Origin: Piscicola geometra
Taxonomy: Eukaryota > Annelida > Clitellata > Hirudinida > Piscicolidae
Assembly (NCBI GenBank): GCA_943735955.1
Contig: OX030957.1
Span: forward strand, 2,352,209 to 2,416,208
DNA: 64,000 nt
Direction of reading: 5' to 3'
Shown: positions 1 through 18,700 of the stretch, in pieces
Numbering within the stretch: the stretch's first letter is position 1
Layout of the letters: each line of letters opens with the position of its first letter
Made by a program: the position numbers and the translations under genes
Notes under the pieces: model-generated
Seen by the model: only the letters and a program-made list of their open reading frames with translations
What the model was told of the DNA's origin: nothing
Databases searched by the model: none

Positions 1-785
1 CTTCTCTATCACCCCTCACCATCACTACCTTCTCTATCACCCCTCACCACCACTACCTTTTCTATCACCCCTCACCACTACTACCTTCTCTATCACCCCT
101 CACAACCACTACCTTCTCTATCACCCCTCACCACCACTACCTTTTCTATCACCCCTCACCACTACTACCTTCTCTATCACCCCTCACCACCACTACCTTC
201 TCTATCACCCCTCACCACCACTACCTTCTCTATCACCCCTCACCATCACTACCTTCTCTATCACCCCTCACCACCACTACCTTTTCTATCACCCCTCACC
301 ACTACTACCTTCTCTATCACCCCTCACCACCACTACCTTCTCTATCACCCCTCACCATCACTACCTTCTCTATCACCTCTCACCACCACTACCTTCTCTA
401 TCACCCCTCACCATCACTACCTTCTCTATCACCTCTCACCACCACTACCTTCTCTATCACCCCTCACCATCACTACCTTCTCTATCACCCTTCACAACCA
501 CTACCTTCTCTATCACCCCTCACCACCACTACCTTCTCTATCACCCCTCACCATCACTACCTTCTCTATCACCTCTCTTCACCACTACCTTCTCTATCAC
601 CCCTCACCATCACTACCTTCTCTATCACCCTTCACCACCACTACCTTCTCTATCACCCCTCACCACTACTACCTTTTCTATCACCCCTCACCACTACTAC
701 CTTTTCTATCCTCCCCTCACCACCACTACTTTCTCTATCACCCCTCACCACTACTACCTTGTCTATCCTCCCCTCACCACCACCT
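1..785. repeat. 28-bp minisatellite array
   Basis: A pyrimidine-rich unit of about 28 bp, built around CTTCTCTATCACCCCTCACC, repeats roughly 28 times with scattered substitutions (CACC/CATC/CTAC variants). It starts at or before the window edge and ends near 785, where unique sequence begins. No coding potential is seen. Confidence 0.95.
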
Positions 786-897
786 TCTCTCTCTCACCCA
801 ACAGTCAGAGCTCCAGGACCTTCTCTCTAGGATCAGAAAGGCATTCAACCTATCAAAAGAAGGGCCCCCGAAGTGACTTCTGTCTCTTTGTTATGCT

Positions 898-1332
898 CTT
901 TGTATGTCTACTTGTATGTCTACTTGTATGTCTACTTGTATGTCTACTTGTATGTCTACTTGTATGTCTACTTGTATGTCTACTTGTATGTCTACTTGTA
1001 TGTCTACTTGTATGTCTACTTGTATGTCTACTTGTATGTCTACTTGTATGTCTACTTGTATGTCTACTTGTATGTCTACTTGTATGTCTACTTGTATGTC
1101 TACTTGTATGTCTACTTGTATGTCTACTTGTATGTCTACTTGTATGTCTACTTGTATGTCTACTTGTATGTCTACTTGTATGTCTACTTGTATGTCTACT
1201 TGTATGTCTACTTGTATGTCTACTTGTGTGTCTACTTGTATGTCTACTTGTATGTCTACTTGTATGTCTACTTGTATGTCTACTCGTATGTCTACTTGTA
1301 TATCTACTTGTATGTCTACTTGTATGTATCTT
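898..1332. repeat. 12-bp tandem array (TGTATGTCTACT)n
   Basis: About 36 near-perfect copies of the 12-mer TGTATGTCTACT. Because 12 is a multiple of three, every frame without a stop stays open and makes artificial four-residue repeats on both strands; these are not genes. Confidence 0.97.
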
Positions 1333-1614
1333 TCTTTCTGCCTGTGTATGTGTAAATTCACCCTTACATACTAATCATATTTTTGAGATGTACACTTCTT
1401 TTTACGTACGTTTCTTTTTGATGCGTACGATCACATATCCAGGTGTTCAACGATGAATGTTTTAAGCTCTAGAACATTTGAGGCACAAATATGCACACAA
1501 AGTTCACTTTTACACACTAGTTTTTATTTTTAGAAGTTAGATTAGCTTTTCATTTATTTTTCTGTATATGTGCGTGCATTTAATGCTCATGTGTGTTCAT
1601 ACTCATGGTTTTTA

Positions 1615-1758
<144 letters not shown>

Positions 1759-1767
1759 TTGGTGTGT

Positions 1768-1862
1768 ATGTATGTATGTATGTATGTATGTATGTATGTA
1801 TGTATGTATGTATGTATGTATGTATGTATGTATGTATGTATGTATGTATGTATGTATGTATG
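1768..1862. repeat. (GTAT)n microsatellite
   Basis: About 24 copies of the tetranucleotide GTAT, separated from the preceding (GT)n tract by only about ten bases, giving a compound microsatellite. Confidence 0.97.
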
Positions 1863-3317
1863 TTTGAAGCTAGTCAATGATTGGTAGATAAGACACATCA
1901 GCAACACATGTGATAAGACATGATATTGTGTGACTAGACACTGTCAATTTCAATGTGCAGATCTGTCTTTTTACCAAACCATCCAGCAAACTCAGGTTTA
2001 ACGTTGTCTTACATTGCTGACATTTGCAGCCAAGCAGCTCTTAGACGCTAGCATAGTTCACCAATTAAAGGCAATAAATTACTTTTATACATTTCTAAGT
2101 AGTTTTACTTGTAGTACTTAGTTGCTTTTTACTGACCCCCCCCCCCCCTAGTCGACCATTCTCTCACACACGAGCTCGCCATTCTATATATTATCTCCTT
2201 GCAGTATCATCATCTTCATCATCATCGTCGTCGTCATCATCGTCATCATCATCATCGTATTTATCACCATCGTCATCATCATCACCTTCCTCTTTTTTTA
2301 TATAAATAGGTGGCATGCACTTTTAAGCATCTGTCTACTGAGTCGTCTGCAATCTCAGGCTTGAAATACTTGCCACGCCTTTATAGACGTCAGCATGTCT
2401 CTTCTAAACCATTTACTCACCCATTTGTCGACATTAGATACAAATAGACTATTGAAATGTTCTCAGGCCTAACACTAAGCTTTCCATGGCAGTTTTAAGG
2501 GATGTTTTATATCAGTGTTATTTTTGTGCAAGGGTTATATTTTGTCCAATCAGCGTCTCTCCATGTGCCATTTACACATTCGTAATTCCAGCCTATTTCC
2601 AACTCAAGAATATTGCGCCTTTCATCTTTAAAGACCAATTTATTTATGTGAGTTAGACCCCCTGTTGTATTTAGTCGACGCACACCAACACCTCCACCGC
2701 TCACGCCATGACATTCGAGATCGAGTTTCGTCTTGCTTTTTGCAGCTCGGAAGGTTTTGCAATGATATCGCTCTCAGGTTCCTATCGGCTTCTTATATTC
2801 CCGCGTATTTAATGCTCTACTCTTCGACGATTGTTACATTTTATTAATTCTTTATGTTACTTTAGTTTTTTGGTGCACCAACTTTAAATTGCTGATGAAA
2901 AAAGAATCTTTATTTATTTAATAAATGCACACAAAACTGTTTAAACTCCGAAAACACTTTTTAACTGATAAAATGGCATGAACGAATTCTCAAGAACTCG
3001 CTTTAGTTCACTCTGCTTAGATATGCTATTAAGGTTTCCAAGATGAATTCCTTCGGAAATGTAGAATGCAAGGAATGTAGAAATGTATCTCACAAATCCC
3101 TCGATAGACTGTCCTTCAAGTCTTCTCCTTGGTTTATCTGGCAAGGGAATAAAAGTATTTTCGTAATTTATTGTTATTATTTACGCCGATCAGATAATTT
3201 CAAATTTACTCAATATAATGAAAAAGTATTTCAAGTTTTAGATTTATTTCATGAGGACTAAGGATTTAGTTTTGAGGCAATCATATGAAAAAAACAATCA
3301 ATCATGAATATCAATAT

Positions 3318-3385
3318 CATTAACGTGTCGTAAACACGGAAGAGTTTCAAGACCACTCTGTTATAGACAAAAATAAGAATAATAA
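3318..3385. repeat. SINE-like fragment
   Basis: Carries the words ATTAACGTG..GTAAACACGG and TTCAAGACCACT, matching the core (GTAAACCCGGACGGGCTTC then AAGACCACTTGGTTATGG) seen at 20985-21055, 5630-5690 and 39435-39500. A dispersed family is clear; its class is inferred. Confidence 0.5.
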
Positions 3386-3394
3386 GACACCTTT

Positions 3395-9990
<6,596 letters not shown>

Positions 9991-9994
9991 TCTT

Positions 9995-10312
9995 GGTGGG
10001 TGGGTGGGTGGCTGATTGATGGATGGTTGGGGTGGGCGGGGTGGGGTGGGGTGGGTGTGTTAGGGGGGCTGATTGATGGATGGGGTGGGGTGGGTGGGGT
10101 GGATGTGTTAGGGTCGCTGATTGATGGATAGGATGGGGTGGGTGGGATGGATGTGTTAGGGTCGCTGATTGAAGGATGGTTGGGGTGGGTGGGGTGGATG
10201 TGTTAGGGTCGCTGATTGATGGATGGTTGGGGTGGGTGGGGTGGATGTGTTAGGGTCGCTGATTGATGGATGGTTGGGGTGGGTGGGGTGGGTGTAATAG
10301 AGTGGGTGATTG
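9995..10312. repeat. 47-bp minisatellite, GGGTGGGG-rich
   Basis: About six copies of a unit near 47 bp with the words TGTTAGGGTCGCTGATTGA and TGGTTGGGGTGGGTGGGG. Lies at or just upstream of the first recognised PDE1 exon. Confidence 0.88.
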
Positions 10313-11435
10313 ATGGTGTTGGTGATGGTGGTTAAGTGTAAACCCCTTGGAAAGCACCAATGGTTATGGATGAAAGAACGGATGGGTGGTTGGAGAATGA
10401 CGGGTGGATGAGGGAGGTGGATGCATTAGCGATCAGTGGATGAGCGAAATGCCTGATAGAATATGACATTCCCAAAGTTTGATCAATCAATCACTCAAAA
10501 CTATTTCTATAGCGCTTTTTATCGTTTTAAAAGCGCCTTCAAATAAATTTGTTAAATAAAACCGGTTTTACACCCCTTCCAATATATGTATATATATATC
10601 AAATTAAATAAAAAAACAATCAACCTTACTAATCCAACCTCACCCACATCACCATGATTATCATTAAAAAACTTGATGAGTCCCAGTGGATGTGAAAAGC
10701 TTGAAATGGATGATCATGTTGATGGGGGTGTGAATTAGCAAAGTGGAAAGACTAGCCTGCGGTTTTCTTGCTCGTTTTGCTTTTCTTCTTCATCTCACTG
10801 GTGGCCACTTTAGCAAATAGTTTTATTCGTTCAAACTCAACGTCAAACCACCAACAAATCTTTTCTTAGTAATTCGCCTAAACACAACTTTCAACCCGCC
10901 AAAAAAACGTATTCATAAATGCACACCCAATAGTCTCAATGGGCTGTAATATAACGTAATGTAAAAAAAGCAAGTGGATGGATGGGGTGGGGATAGATGG
11001 GGTGGGGTGATGGATGGGTGTTATTATGGCGCAAGGCAAACCCACTTGTCAACGGGGAAGCCTTGGACTCTCACAAGCTTCTAGGTGTTGAGACTGGAGA
11101 TAGAAGCTAAAAGTTTAACGCTAAGGCAGCGCTGCATGCAAGGAAGAAGCGGCTAGAACGTCGTCGTCAGTTTTGATTTGTTTATTTGGATTGTTTACAT
11201 AGAGAAGTTAAAGTAACGTATGGATAAATATAGTTTATTTGAGGAATAATTGAGTGAAGATTGGTTTCAGAAAATTTATTGGAATAGTTGTCATAGGCGA
11301 AAAATAATAATAACAACAGTAATAATAATGATAATAACAATAATGAAGATCATTGCATTTATTTAATGGAAACGCCATTGAAGCAGGTTGATTTTGTCGT
11401 TAAGTTTCTTCGCTCTCTCGCCATTCTACGCGTTC
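10313..11435. other. VPS25-PDE1 interval, first PDE1 exon expected here
   Basis: No exon could be recognised. A LINE 3'-end fragment (CAATCAATCACTCAAAAC ... GCGCTTTTTATCG) lies at 10483-10550, GGATGG-type simple sequence at 10975-11020, and a GCAAACCC-containing SINE-like patch at 11028-11160. The PDE1 promoter and initiator exon should be in this interval or just left of it. Confidence 0.5.
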
Positions 11436-11439
11436 AAGC

Positions 11440-11836
11440 AATTTGCCATTCATGCATGCATGCATGCATCAATTCATCCAAAATCGATTGAGAATACATG
11501 CATGCATGCATCCATCAATTCATCCAAAATCGATTGACAATTCATGCATGCATGCATGCATCAATTCATCCAAAATCGATTGACAATTCATGCATGCATG
11601 CATGCATCAATTCATCCAAAATCGATTGAGAATACATGCATGCATGCATCCATCAATTCATCCAAAATCGATTGACAATTCATGCATGCATGCATGCATC
11701 AATTCATCCAAAATCGATTGACAATTCATGCATGCATGCATGCATCAATTCATCCAAAATCGATTGAGAATTCATGCATGTATGCATGTATCAATTCATC
11801 CAAAATCGATTGACAATTCATGCATGCATGCATGCA
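11440..11836. repeat. 46-bp minisatellite abutting the VPS25 stop codon
   Basis: About eight copies of a 46-bp unit containing CAATTCATCCAAAATCGATTG and (CATG)n/(GCAT)n. Unit variants (GACAATTCATG versus GAGAATACATG) recur in blocks, suggesting higher-order copying. The last unit ends at the VPS25 stop codon. Confidence 0.95.
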
Positions 11837-13051
11837 TCAGGCAGCAAGGAACTTGACTCCCTCACTGCCCTCCATCAGCATGACTTGCGCCTTCCCTTGA
11901 CTTTCCAGGTGCCTCAACGCTCGCAACAACACCTCCTTCTCCAGCCCGTGGAACTCTGGTGGAACAAAGAAGAAGTAGCAGTTGATTGGAGACGCCTTCT
12001 CAATTATACGGGACATACTTCTACACAAAACTCTAGTTTGAGACAATCTGTGGAAGAAATCTCTTTCATACAATACATACACTGGTAAAGATGATGATGG
12101 TGATGAGGATGATGATTGAAATATTGATGATTATAATGATGATACCCTGATTGGAAGTGTAGTCTCCTTGGTTGATTTCGTACAAGGTGCAAACGCTGTT
12201 TAATTGCCCACTCTCTGAAGCCTGTGTAGTTATAAATGAGGAATAATGATAATGCTGAAATGTAAATAAATAATATAGATAATAATAATTGATTAAATAA
12301 TAAATATAAATAATAATAATTGATTAAATAATAAATATAAATAATAATGATTATGATATTCTTATGAAGAGGATGCATATTCATGAGAGTAAGGGAAGAA
12401 ACCCATGTGTAGATCAGGTTGGCCCACTCTGGCACCGTCCTCCATAGCACCAGACACTGGCGCTTCTCTGGATCTAACCACTCTGCACTGCCTGTGTGTG
12501 ATAATTATTTTTTCATATTTTTTAAACTAAGTTTTAATATTGAAAATAAATTACACTTTTTAAAAATTAAATCAAATAAAATACCTTTTTTTCTAAGTTC
12601 TTCCAAGATTATTTGGATAAACTCTGAAGATAACTTTCCTTCAAGATGAAATGAAAACAGTTAGAAATTCTGAAATTAGGAAAACTGAGCTTCTAAAAAA
12701 GTAATAAAAAGACGAGAACTATTGAGTGCTTTGTTGTTGAAGAGTTGTATGGCGGAGGCTTCTGTGACATCAAGGCAATAGAGACGATGATGGCGGTGGA
12801 AAGATAATACCAGGTCACTCCACGCTTCCAATTGCTTTTGGCGTGTTGCTAGATTAGGTTGTAATCTGCATTAATTGAGTTTTGCTGCTGATTTTATAGT
12901 TGAATTTTTAAAAAGAAACTTTATGAATAACTTTTTTAAAATAATATATTAGATTCTAATACAAATTAAAGGGCCATGCAACTAGCAAGATTAGAAACAA
13001 CGTGTAAAAAGGTGGAAAAGAATGCTGCCATGGCCACTCAAAATCTGACAT
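11837..13051 (-). CDS. VPS25: ESCRT-II complex subunit VPS25, complete
   Basis: VPS25 is the ESCRT-II subunit that links to ESCRT-III during sorting of ubiquitinated cargo into multivesicular endosomes. Six minus-strand exons: 13051-13002, 12865-12714, 12638-12585, 12491-12403, 12221-12146, 11955-11837. They sum to 540 bp, 179 residues (human 176), with all phases closing. The N-terminus has the PPXY-type segment WPWQHSFPPFYTLQPN, then TRQKQLEAW, the first winged helix, FIQIILEELRKKG, EWLDPEK, LWRTVPEWANLIYTW, NSVCTLYEI and the C-terminal winged helix EFHGLEKEVLLRALRHLE ... EGVKFLAA. The Met chosen (13051) gives MSDFEWPWQ, in register with the family start. The stop codon is created exactly where a 46-bp minisatellite begins. 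It lies upstream of PDE1 on the same strand. Confidence 0.97.
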
Positions 13052-13415
13052 TTTTCACTCAAATTAAATTATTAAAAAATAATTCGATTAATGTTTAATT
13101 ATTAAATTGATTGCACTGAGATTTACAATAACATTAAAAACTTGAACTAAATGTTAATTTAACTAAAATAAATAAAAGAAGTACTTGAAAATTAAATTTA
13201 AAGTATTTAAAAACTAAATTTAAAGTATTTAAAAATTAAATTCAAAGAATTTAAAAATTAAATTTAAAGTATTTAAAAATTAAGTTTAAAGTTTTCAAAA
13301 ATTAAATTTAAAGTATTAAAAAAATAAATAATGTGAAATTTAATTGTAAAATATAATAATTAGAAGTTTGGGCATCTATATCATTATCTTTATCTTTTTC
13401 ATTAAATATCTTTTT
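13052..13415. other. VPS25 5' flank, AT-rich
   Basis: AT-rich sequence with a loose repeat of AAATTTAAAGTATTTAAAAA from about 13190 to 13320. It should contain the VPS25 promoter; no distinct element is recognisable. Confidence 0.5.
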
Positions 13416-13417
13416 AT

Positions 13418-13537
<120 letters not shown>

Positions 13538-13664
13538 TAGCGTGGGCATATAAAGGGCAAGAGGCCTTTTTTCCGCGGAAAGACGAATTGACTTCTCTAA
13601 ACATTTTTATTCACAGGTTTAAGCTGGTTGACTTCAAACGATGGTTACTCCGGATCAATATATG

Positions 13665-13760
13665 CCAAGCATGGGTGGCAATCCTGGAGGGGTGTTGGGA
13701 TCCAGACCCCCCCAGTCAGGGAGTCTTTTTTTTCAACATCCGAAGGAATATAATTTTTAT
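13665..13760. mobile_element. Degenerate hAT terminal fragment
   Basis: CATGGGTGGCAATCCTGGAG followed by GGATCCAGACCCCCCC resembles the left end of the hAT at 23324 (CATGGGCGGCGATCCTGGGG, TCAGGACCCCCCCC). Only the outer ~100 bp is recognisable. Confidence 0.6.
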
Positions 13761-13799
13761 TTTATTATTAAAGATTTTTTATAATTATCAATATTGAGT

Positions 13800-15112
13800 G
13801 AGAAGGAAAAAGTATTTCTTTAGATAATTAAGATAGTCTGGTGTAAAACGTTTAAATTACAGTTTTTATTACATACAAAATGATTTCATCTTAGGCAACT
13901 AAGCATTTCATCTTGAGAACCTAAATGCTCAAAATGGAATTTTTGAGTGTTCATGCTTGAGGTTAATAAACTCATATTTCTTTTTTCTCTATTTCTTATG
14001 ATACAGTTGTTATAGTTAGACAAAGAGTCAGTTTAATGGTTGGGGAAATTTTCAATCAATCAATCACTAATAATTTGTATAGCGCCCTTTACTAAGTGAA
14101 CAAAAGCGCTCAGCCATCACGTCCCAAACAAGTACGTCTTCAGGCCTCGACGGAAAGTTATGAGTGACTTAGTAGAAGTTAAGGAAGAAGGTAAAGAATT
14201 CCATAAAAGAGGACCACAGTAAGAAAAAGAACGTTTAGCAAAAGAGTGTTTAACTGGAAAACGAAAAGAACGATTAAAGGTGGATGATCTTAGACCAGAT
14301 TTAGGGGGTTGTTTAATTAGATTTTTAAGATAGATTGGAGCATTACAGTTATGAATTTTAAACATATTTAGGCATATTTTAAAAGTCACTCTAGATCTCA
14401 AAGGTAGCCAATGTAACAAACGAAGATAAGGAGAAATGTGAGAAAACTTAGGAGCACGAGCAACAAGACGAGCAGCACAATTGAAGGTTTTATTTAGAGG
14501 AGCCAAAGTAGTATTAGGGAGACCATAGTAAAGAGAGTTGCAATAATCAATCCTGGACAGAACTAGAGAAGATACAAGAAGTTGTAGGGTAGGATCATCG
14601 AGAAAAGGAAGAAGCTGTTTAATACGACGAATGTGGAAGTAGCAAGATTTAGAGACAGATAGAATTTGAGGAGCTAAAGACAAGTTAGAATCAAAAATAA
14701 AACCAAGGCTACGAATAGAAGATGAAGGGTTTAGAGAGAGTGAAGAGGGAGGAGGCAAAACTAAAGAAGGAAGAGATAGTAAAGACTTTGATTTTTTATT
14801 GAAATATATGAGTTCAAATTTGTCCGGATTAAGTTTGAGAAACATAGAAGAAGCCCAAGAGATTATAGATTGAAGACAGAGAGTTATTTTATCAACAGTA
14901 AGGTCAAGAGAAGAGTCAGTAAAAGATGTATAAATATAGGAGTCGTCAGCATAAATTTGACTGTTTAGAGAAGATGACGAAATAATATTAGGTAGTTCCG
15001 AGGTATAAAGAATAAAAAGTGTAAAAATTTTATTTTACGTTATTAGTTATGAAATTGAGCTATGAAGCTACGTGTAAAATCGTTCCATCTTGCGCAACCT
15101 TCGCCTATATTT
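13800..15112 (-). mobile_element. Non-autonomous DNA element (MITE) split by a LINE
   Basis: The outer parts (13800-14040 and about 15030-15112) match, in reverse, the element copies at 17823-18885 and 22226-23110. Shared words are AGCTTCATAGCTCAATTTCA near one end, CCATCTTGCGCAACCTTCGCCTA as the terminal repeat (reverse: TAGGCGAAGGTTGCGCAAG), and CATGAACACTCAAAAATTCCA internally. The LINE at 14045-15030 sits between the two halves. Confidence 0.65.
14045..15030 (-). mobile_element. 5'-truncated non-LTR retrotransposon (L2/CR1-like reverse transcriptase)
   Basis: The minus strand reads through the RT core: IYADDSYIY (the YADD catalytic box), KLNPDKFELIYF, SIRSLGFIFDSNL, LVLSRIDYCNSLYYGLPN, LHWLPLRSRVTFKI and the C-terminal LLWNSLPSSL ... 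RGLKTYLFGT, ending in a stop near 14117. Its 3' end finishes GCGCTATACAAATTATTAGTG followed by a short (ATTG)n tail, typical of L2/CR1-type LINEs. The copy is open over about 300 codons, suggesting a fairly recent insertion, but endonuclease and most RT fingers are missing, so it is dead. A second copy of the same 3' end lies at 45757-46035. Confidence 0.93.
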
Positions 15113-15624
15113 TTTGATTAAGAACTTAAGTAAACACATTTTAGTGAGTAGTCTTACAAATCTTGATGTTTATTCTACATTCATTGTACGAAGAAACGTT
15201 GAAAAAACCAGGTTATTAGATGCAATTTTATGTTCTACAACAATTCAAAAATGTTTTTTCAACTGCGGCTTTAAAAGTGACAATCCTATTGAAAATATAT
15301 CTAGTGGTGATTTTGATGAGAATGTGTTTAGTGTTCTACTGCCGAAGAATTACACACTCAGTGAAAATGCATTTTATGACAAGAAAATTCCCACTGAAAC
15401 AAACGAAGCTTCAAAAGAAGGAGAAAGTGAAGAAGTGAATGAAGAAGAACCAGAGACGTTGTCCCACAGAGAAGCATGGAGCATGACAAACAGATTGTTA
15501 AAATATAGTTTAATGGGCAAAGATCCAGAACTCACTTAATGCCTAAAAATATCAAAACAAAAAAAATATTTTTTTATTTTTTTATAGTTTGAATGAAGTT
15601 GCCCCTATAAGAGAAGTTTTACTG
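15113..15624 (+). mobile_element. Tigger/pogo transposase C-terminal fragment with 3' terminal repeat
   Basis: An open frame to 15539 reads LLDAILCSTTIQKCFFNCGF then an acidic tail, matching the region after the DDE domain of pogo/Tigger transposases (TI..CF..AGF). About 60 bp further on, ATAAGAGAAGTTTTACTG followed by TA (15625-15626) has the form of a Tigger terminal inverted repeat with a TA target duplication (reverse: CAGTAAAACTTCTC). The DDE catalytic part and 5' end are absent, so it is a remnant. Identification rests on motif resemblance only. Confidence 0.68.
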
Positions 15625-15626
15625 TA

Positions 15627-15739
15627 GTGCAAACATTTCATACTCGCTTCGTGTTTGCATATGAATCGATGTTCTAGTATTGTTGATAAACTAATAAGAA
15701 ACCTAGAGTCTCTGATAATAACTTATTCAGTAAGTAACG
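15627..15739 (+). promoter_or_regulatory. Conserved upstream region of GT61 gene A
   Basis: The bases before the ATG are shared with the other copies: CGCTTCGTGTTTGCATATGA, AATCGATGTT and AATAACTTATTCAGTAAGTAACG directly before ATG. The same blocks precede gene C (33790-33881), and the last block precedes gene B. This is either a promoter/5' UTR or simply duplicated sequence; no TATA box is convincing. Confidence 0.55.
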
Positions 15740-18700
15740 ATGTATTTCTTCGAATGTAATTTAAAGAAAATTAAAAAGATTGGGGTTTTCATAATAATTG
15801 TATCAGTTTATATTGGGTTACTACAGTATTTAAAACTTACCTTTGACAATAATGACATCAATGGAAACATTCGTATTTCAATCATTATAAAAAAAGATAA
15901 TTTAAACATCAGTTCAAATAATATATCCACAGACCGAATTTTGGTGGGAAATATTTCAAAAAAATCTTTCATCAAAACGTTGAATCATCCTTCAAACTTT
16001 AGGAATGAAAACAAAGCTCCACATTCTGGCTTGAAAGAGAAGAGTCCGCAGAAACTCGTTGAAAACATTGATTACCCACCAAAGTCAAAAAAAGGCAATT
16101 TCCAAAAGCTTTCACTCCGCAACAACGAAGTAGCAAACGACTCTAATGCTTTCCTGAACAGGCTTTCAAGATTCAATGAAGAAGTGGAAAAAGCGAGAGA
16201 AGAGGTGTTGAAAGAGAGGGGTGATACTCCATGGAAAAACGTAGCAGCGCCCGAAAAACTCAAAGTTTTATGGAGGAAGTCTGAACAATTATTTGAAAAG
16301 CTCAGAAATGTTTCCATCTTCAAAGTAGTGGTGCTTCCCTGGCTTCCAGAACGGGTGTCATTGAACGTGCTGCTTGAGAACTACTACCAATGGAGTGGAT
16401 CGGACATGTTGTGCAAGTGGATTGAAACTGAAGGTTTCACCGCTAAGAAATACGATGTAGTTTACAACAAGACATGCCACCGCAATCCTGACCTTGCACT
16501 AAAGACTTCATCTCTTGAAATAATGTACTTGTATGGAAAACCAGTCAAATCCGATGAAAGACTATCTTATCCTTCCAAACCTCCTCCGTACAGCCTCTAC
16601 CTCACCATCCTTCAAGATGCGGTGGTCACGCTCAATGGCGATGTCATCACAGGCGAGTACAAAGTCGTTCCCTTAACCTGCAGCAGTGACAGCTTCCCTA
16701 CAATTCCACCAAAAGCCGAGCAGTCTCCGATCTACAATGAGGTGTTCGTCATCACACAGTTTTGGGGCGCTGCATATTTTCATCGCATAGTTGAGGTGCT
16801 GCCTCGCTTGGCTTCCTACGCTGACTTTCTGCATCGGCATCCCTCCATCTTCATCCTGGTTCCTGAGGTGGGTGGTAAGACCGCAGAGATGATGAAGGTC
16901 CTCGGCTTTGGAAAAGAGAGGCAGATCAGTGGAATGGTGCGCGCCAAGGTTCTCTACTTGCCTCAAGGTTCTGCCTGTGGCTATGCACAACTCGCATCTA
17001 CCCAAGTCCTCTCCCACCTCTTCCATCAGTACATCCATCACCGCATTATCGCCAACTCCTCGCAAACAGTTGCAGATATCAGAAATGAAGAAAACCTTCA
17101 AGTTTCGATCTTTAATATTTCTTCAACTCAACCGAATGAAACTTTGGTCAGCACTCCAACCTACTTTCCTCAACACCTGCCTACCATCCTCCAGAACAAA
17201 CTGGTTTTGATTCAACGCTCAGGCACAAGAAAGTTAATTCACGTTCAACGAATTGAAGAGGCTCTTTCTGACTTCTCGCAACAACGCCGCCTTGAGTTCT
17301 TCGTCTTCCGTGATGATCCTTCGCCTCCTCTTGCTGCCACCATGCTCGTCTTCCACTCAGCCTTGATCGTTGTCGCACCACATGGAGCTGGTCTAGCCAA
17401 CCTCATCTTCGCTCAGGTGTCATTAATGCTTTTTCATCTTTGTCAAGGCACACTAAATTGATTATTGTAAAATATCGATGCCTTTAGACTCTTTTAAATC
17501 ACTGGTTTTGTAATTTTTGAAAAAAACAGTATTTAGAATATAAGATGTCAGACAAGATCACTATTTACGGTAAGGGGATGGTGTACACCGTCGATCATAG
17601 CATTTTCTATCGAATCCATCGACAATATAGGTCACGTTATTTATCGTAATTTTGACTTACATTTTTTAACGTAAAAAATATGAAAATTTATCAATTTCAA
17701 CTGCTACAAAGTAAATAATTTACATCATTTAACGGATCAAGCTGTGAATAAAGTCGTTACGGTTAGGAATACTTGCGTTGCATTATTTGTATATTATTCT
17801 ATGCTTCATCGTGTGTGTCTATTAGGGGGATGTTACACACGACGTAACGATTTTTAAACGTAGCCTCATAGCTCAATTCTCATAAAAAATAATATAAATT
17901 GAAATTTATATTTATAACTTGTTTAATTATGTGAACTCAAACATAAGAATTAAAAACATATAAAAAAAACTTTTTTTTCTTTAAACATGAACACTAAAAA
18001 TTCCATCTTTAGCAACTGGGTTCTCAAAAAGGAATGTTTAGTTCCCTAAGATGAATTTATATTGTATTCAATTAAAAATTTCCATTAAACGTTGTATTTA
18101 TCGTCACACTTGTTTAGTTATCTAAAGAAATACACCAGTTTGTATTTTAAGGTAAATTGTCATTTGATCAAATTCACTTAACTAAATCAAATTTAGCTTC
18201 TAGGTTACTTTTGCAAATTCAACTTTTTTTTGCTCTAGGCTTTCTAGTTTTAATTTCGACTATGAGGTGCTATAAAGCCGATGTTAAAGCTAATGAATAC
18301 AAACGGTTTTTTGGTAATTATAAAGCAAATAATTGGTTTATAATAATTTTCAATAGTTTATATATAATATATACTTTTTATAGTCTAAATAAAATAAATA
18401 CTCTAAATAGTCTATATAAAATATATACTATATATAGTCTATTTAAAATACCTACTCTATATAGTCAATATAGTATATAGACTACATAGGGTATATAGTA
18501 TATGGACCTATCAACTTCCACAGTCTCATTCTAAATTCCATTTTTGGCAACTATGACCACGCTACACTTTCATGGTCATAACAGGCCAATCACTCAGTTT
18601 TTAGTTTTACAAATTGCCGACAATAAAACTGTATTGCATCATCTAATTACTAATAAAAAATTGAAATTATTTACCTTCGGAAGTTGAGATGAAAATGCAA

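Noticed and set aside
873..1456. Open frames of 150-190 codons with four-residue repeats on both strands
   Set aside because: They are translations of the 12-bp array TGTATGTCTACT; all frames are open because the period is a multiple of three, and no unique coding sequence flanks them.
11440..11836. CRISPR-like regular repeat (46 bp)
   Set aside because: The units are contiguous with no unique spacers and the setting is an animal gene; it is a minisatellite.
15090..15539. 149-codon frame as a host gene
   Set aside because: It reads as a Tigger/pogo transposase C-terminus, lacks the N-terminal and DDE parts, and is followed by a Tigger-type terminal repeat.
16673..17101. 142-codon antisense frames opposite the GT61 genes (also 29603-30031 and 34797-35168)
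   Set aside because: Conserved between copies only because the sense strand is nearly identical; no independent features.
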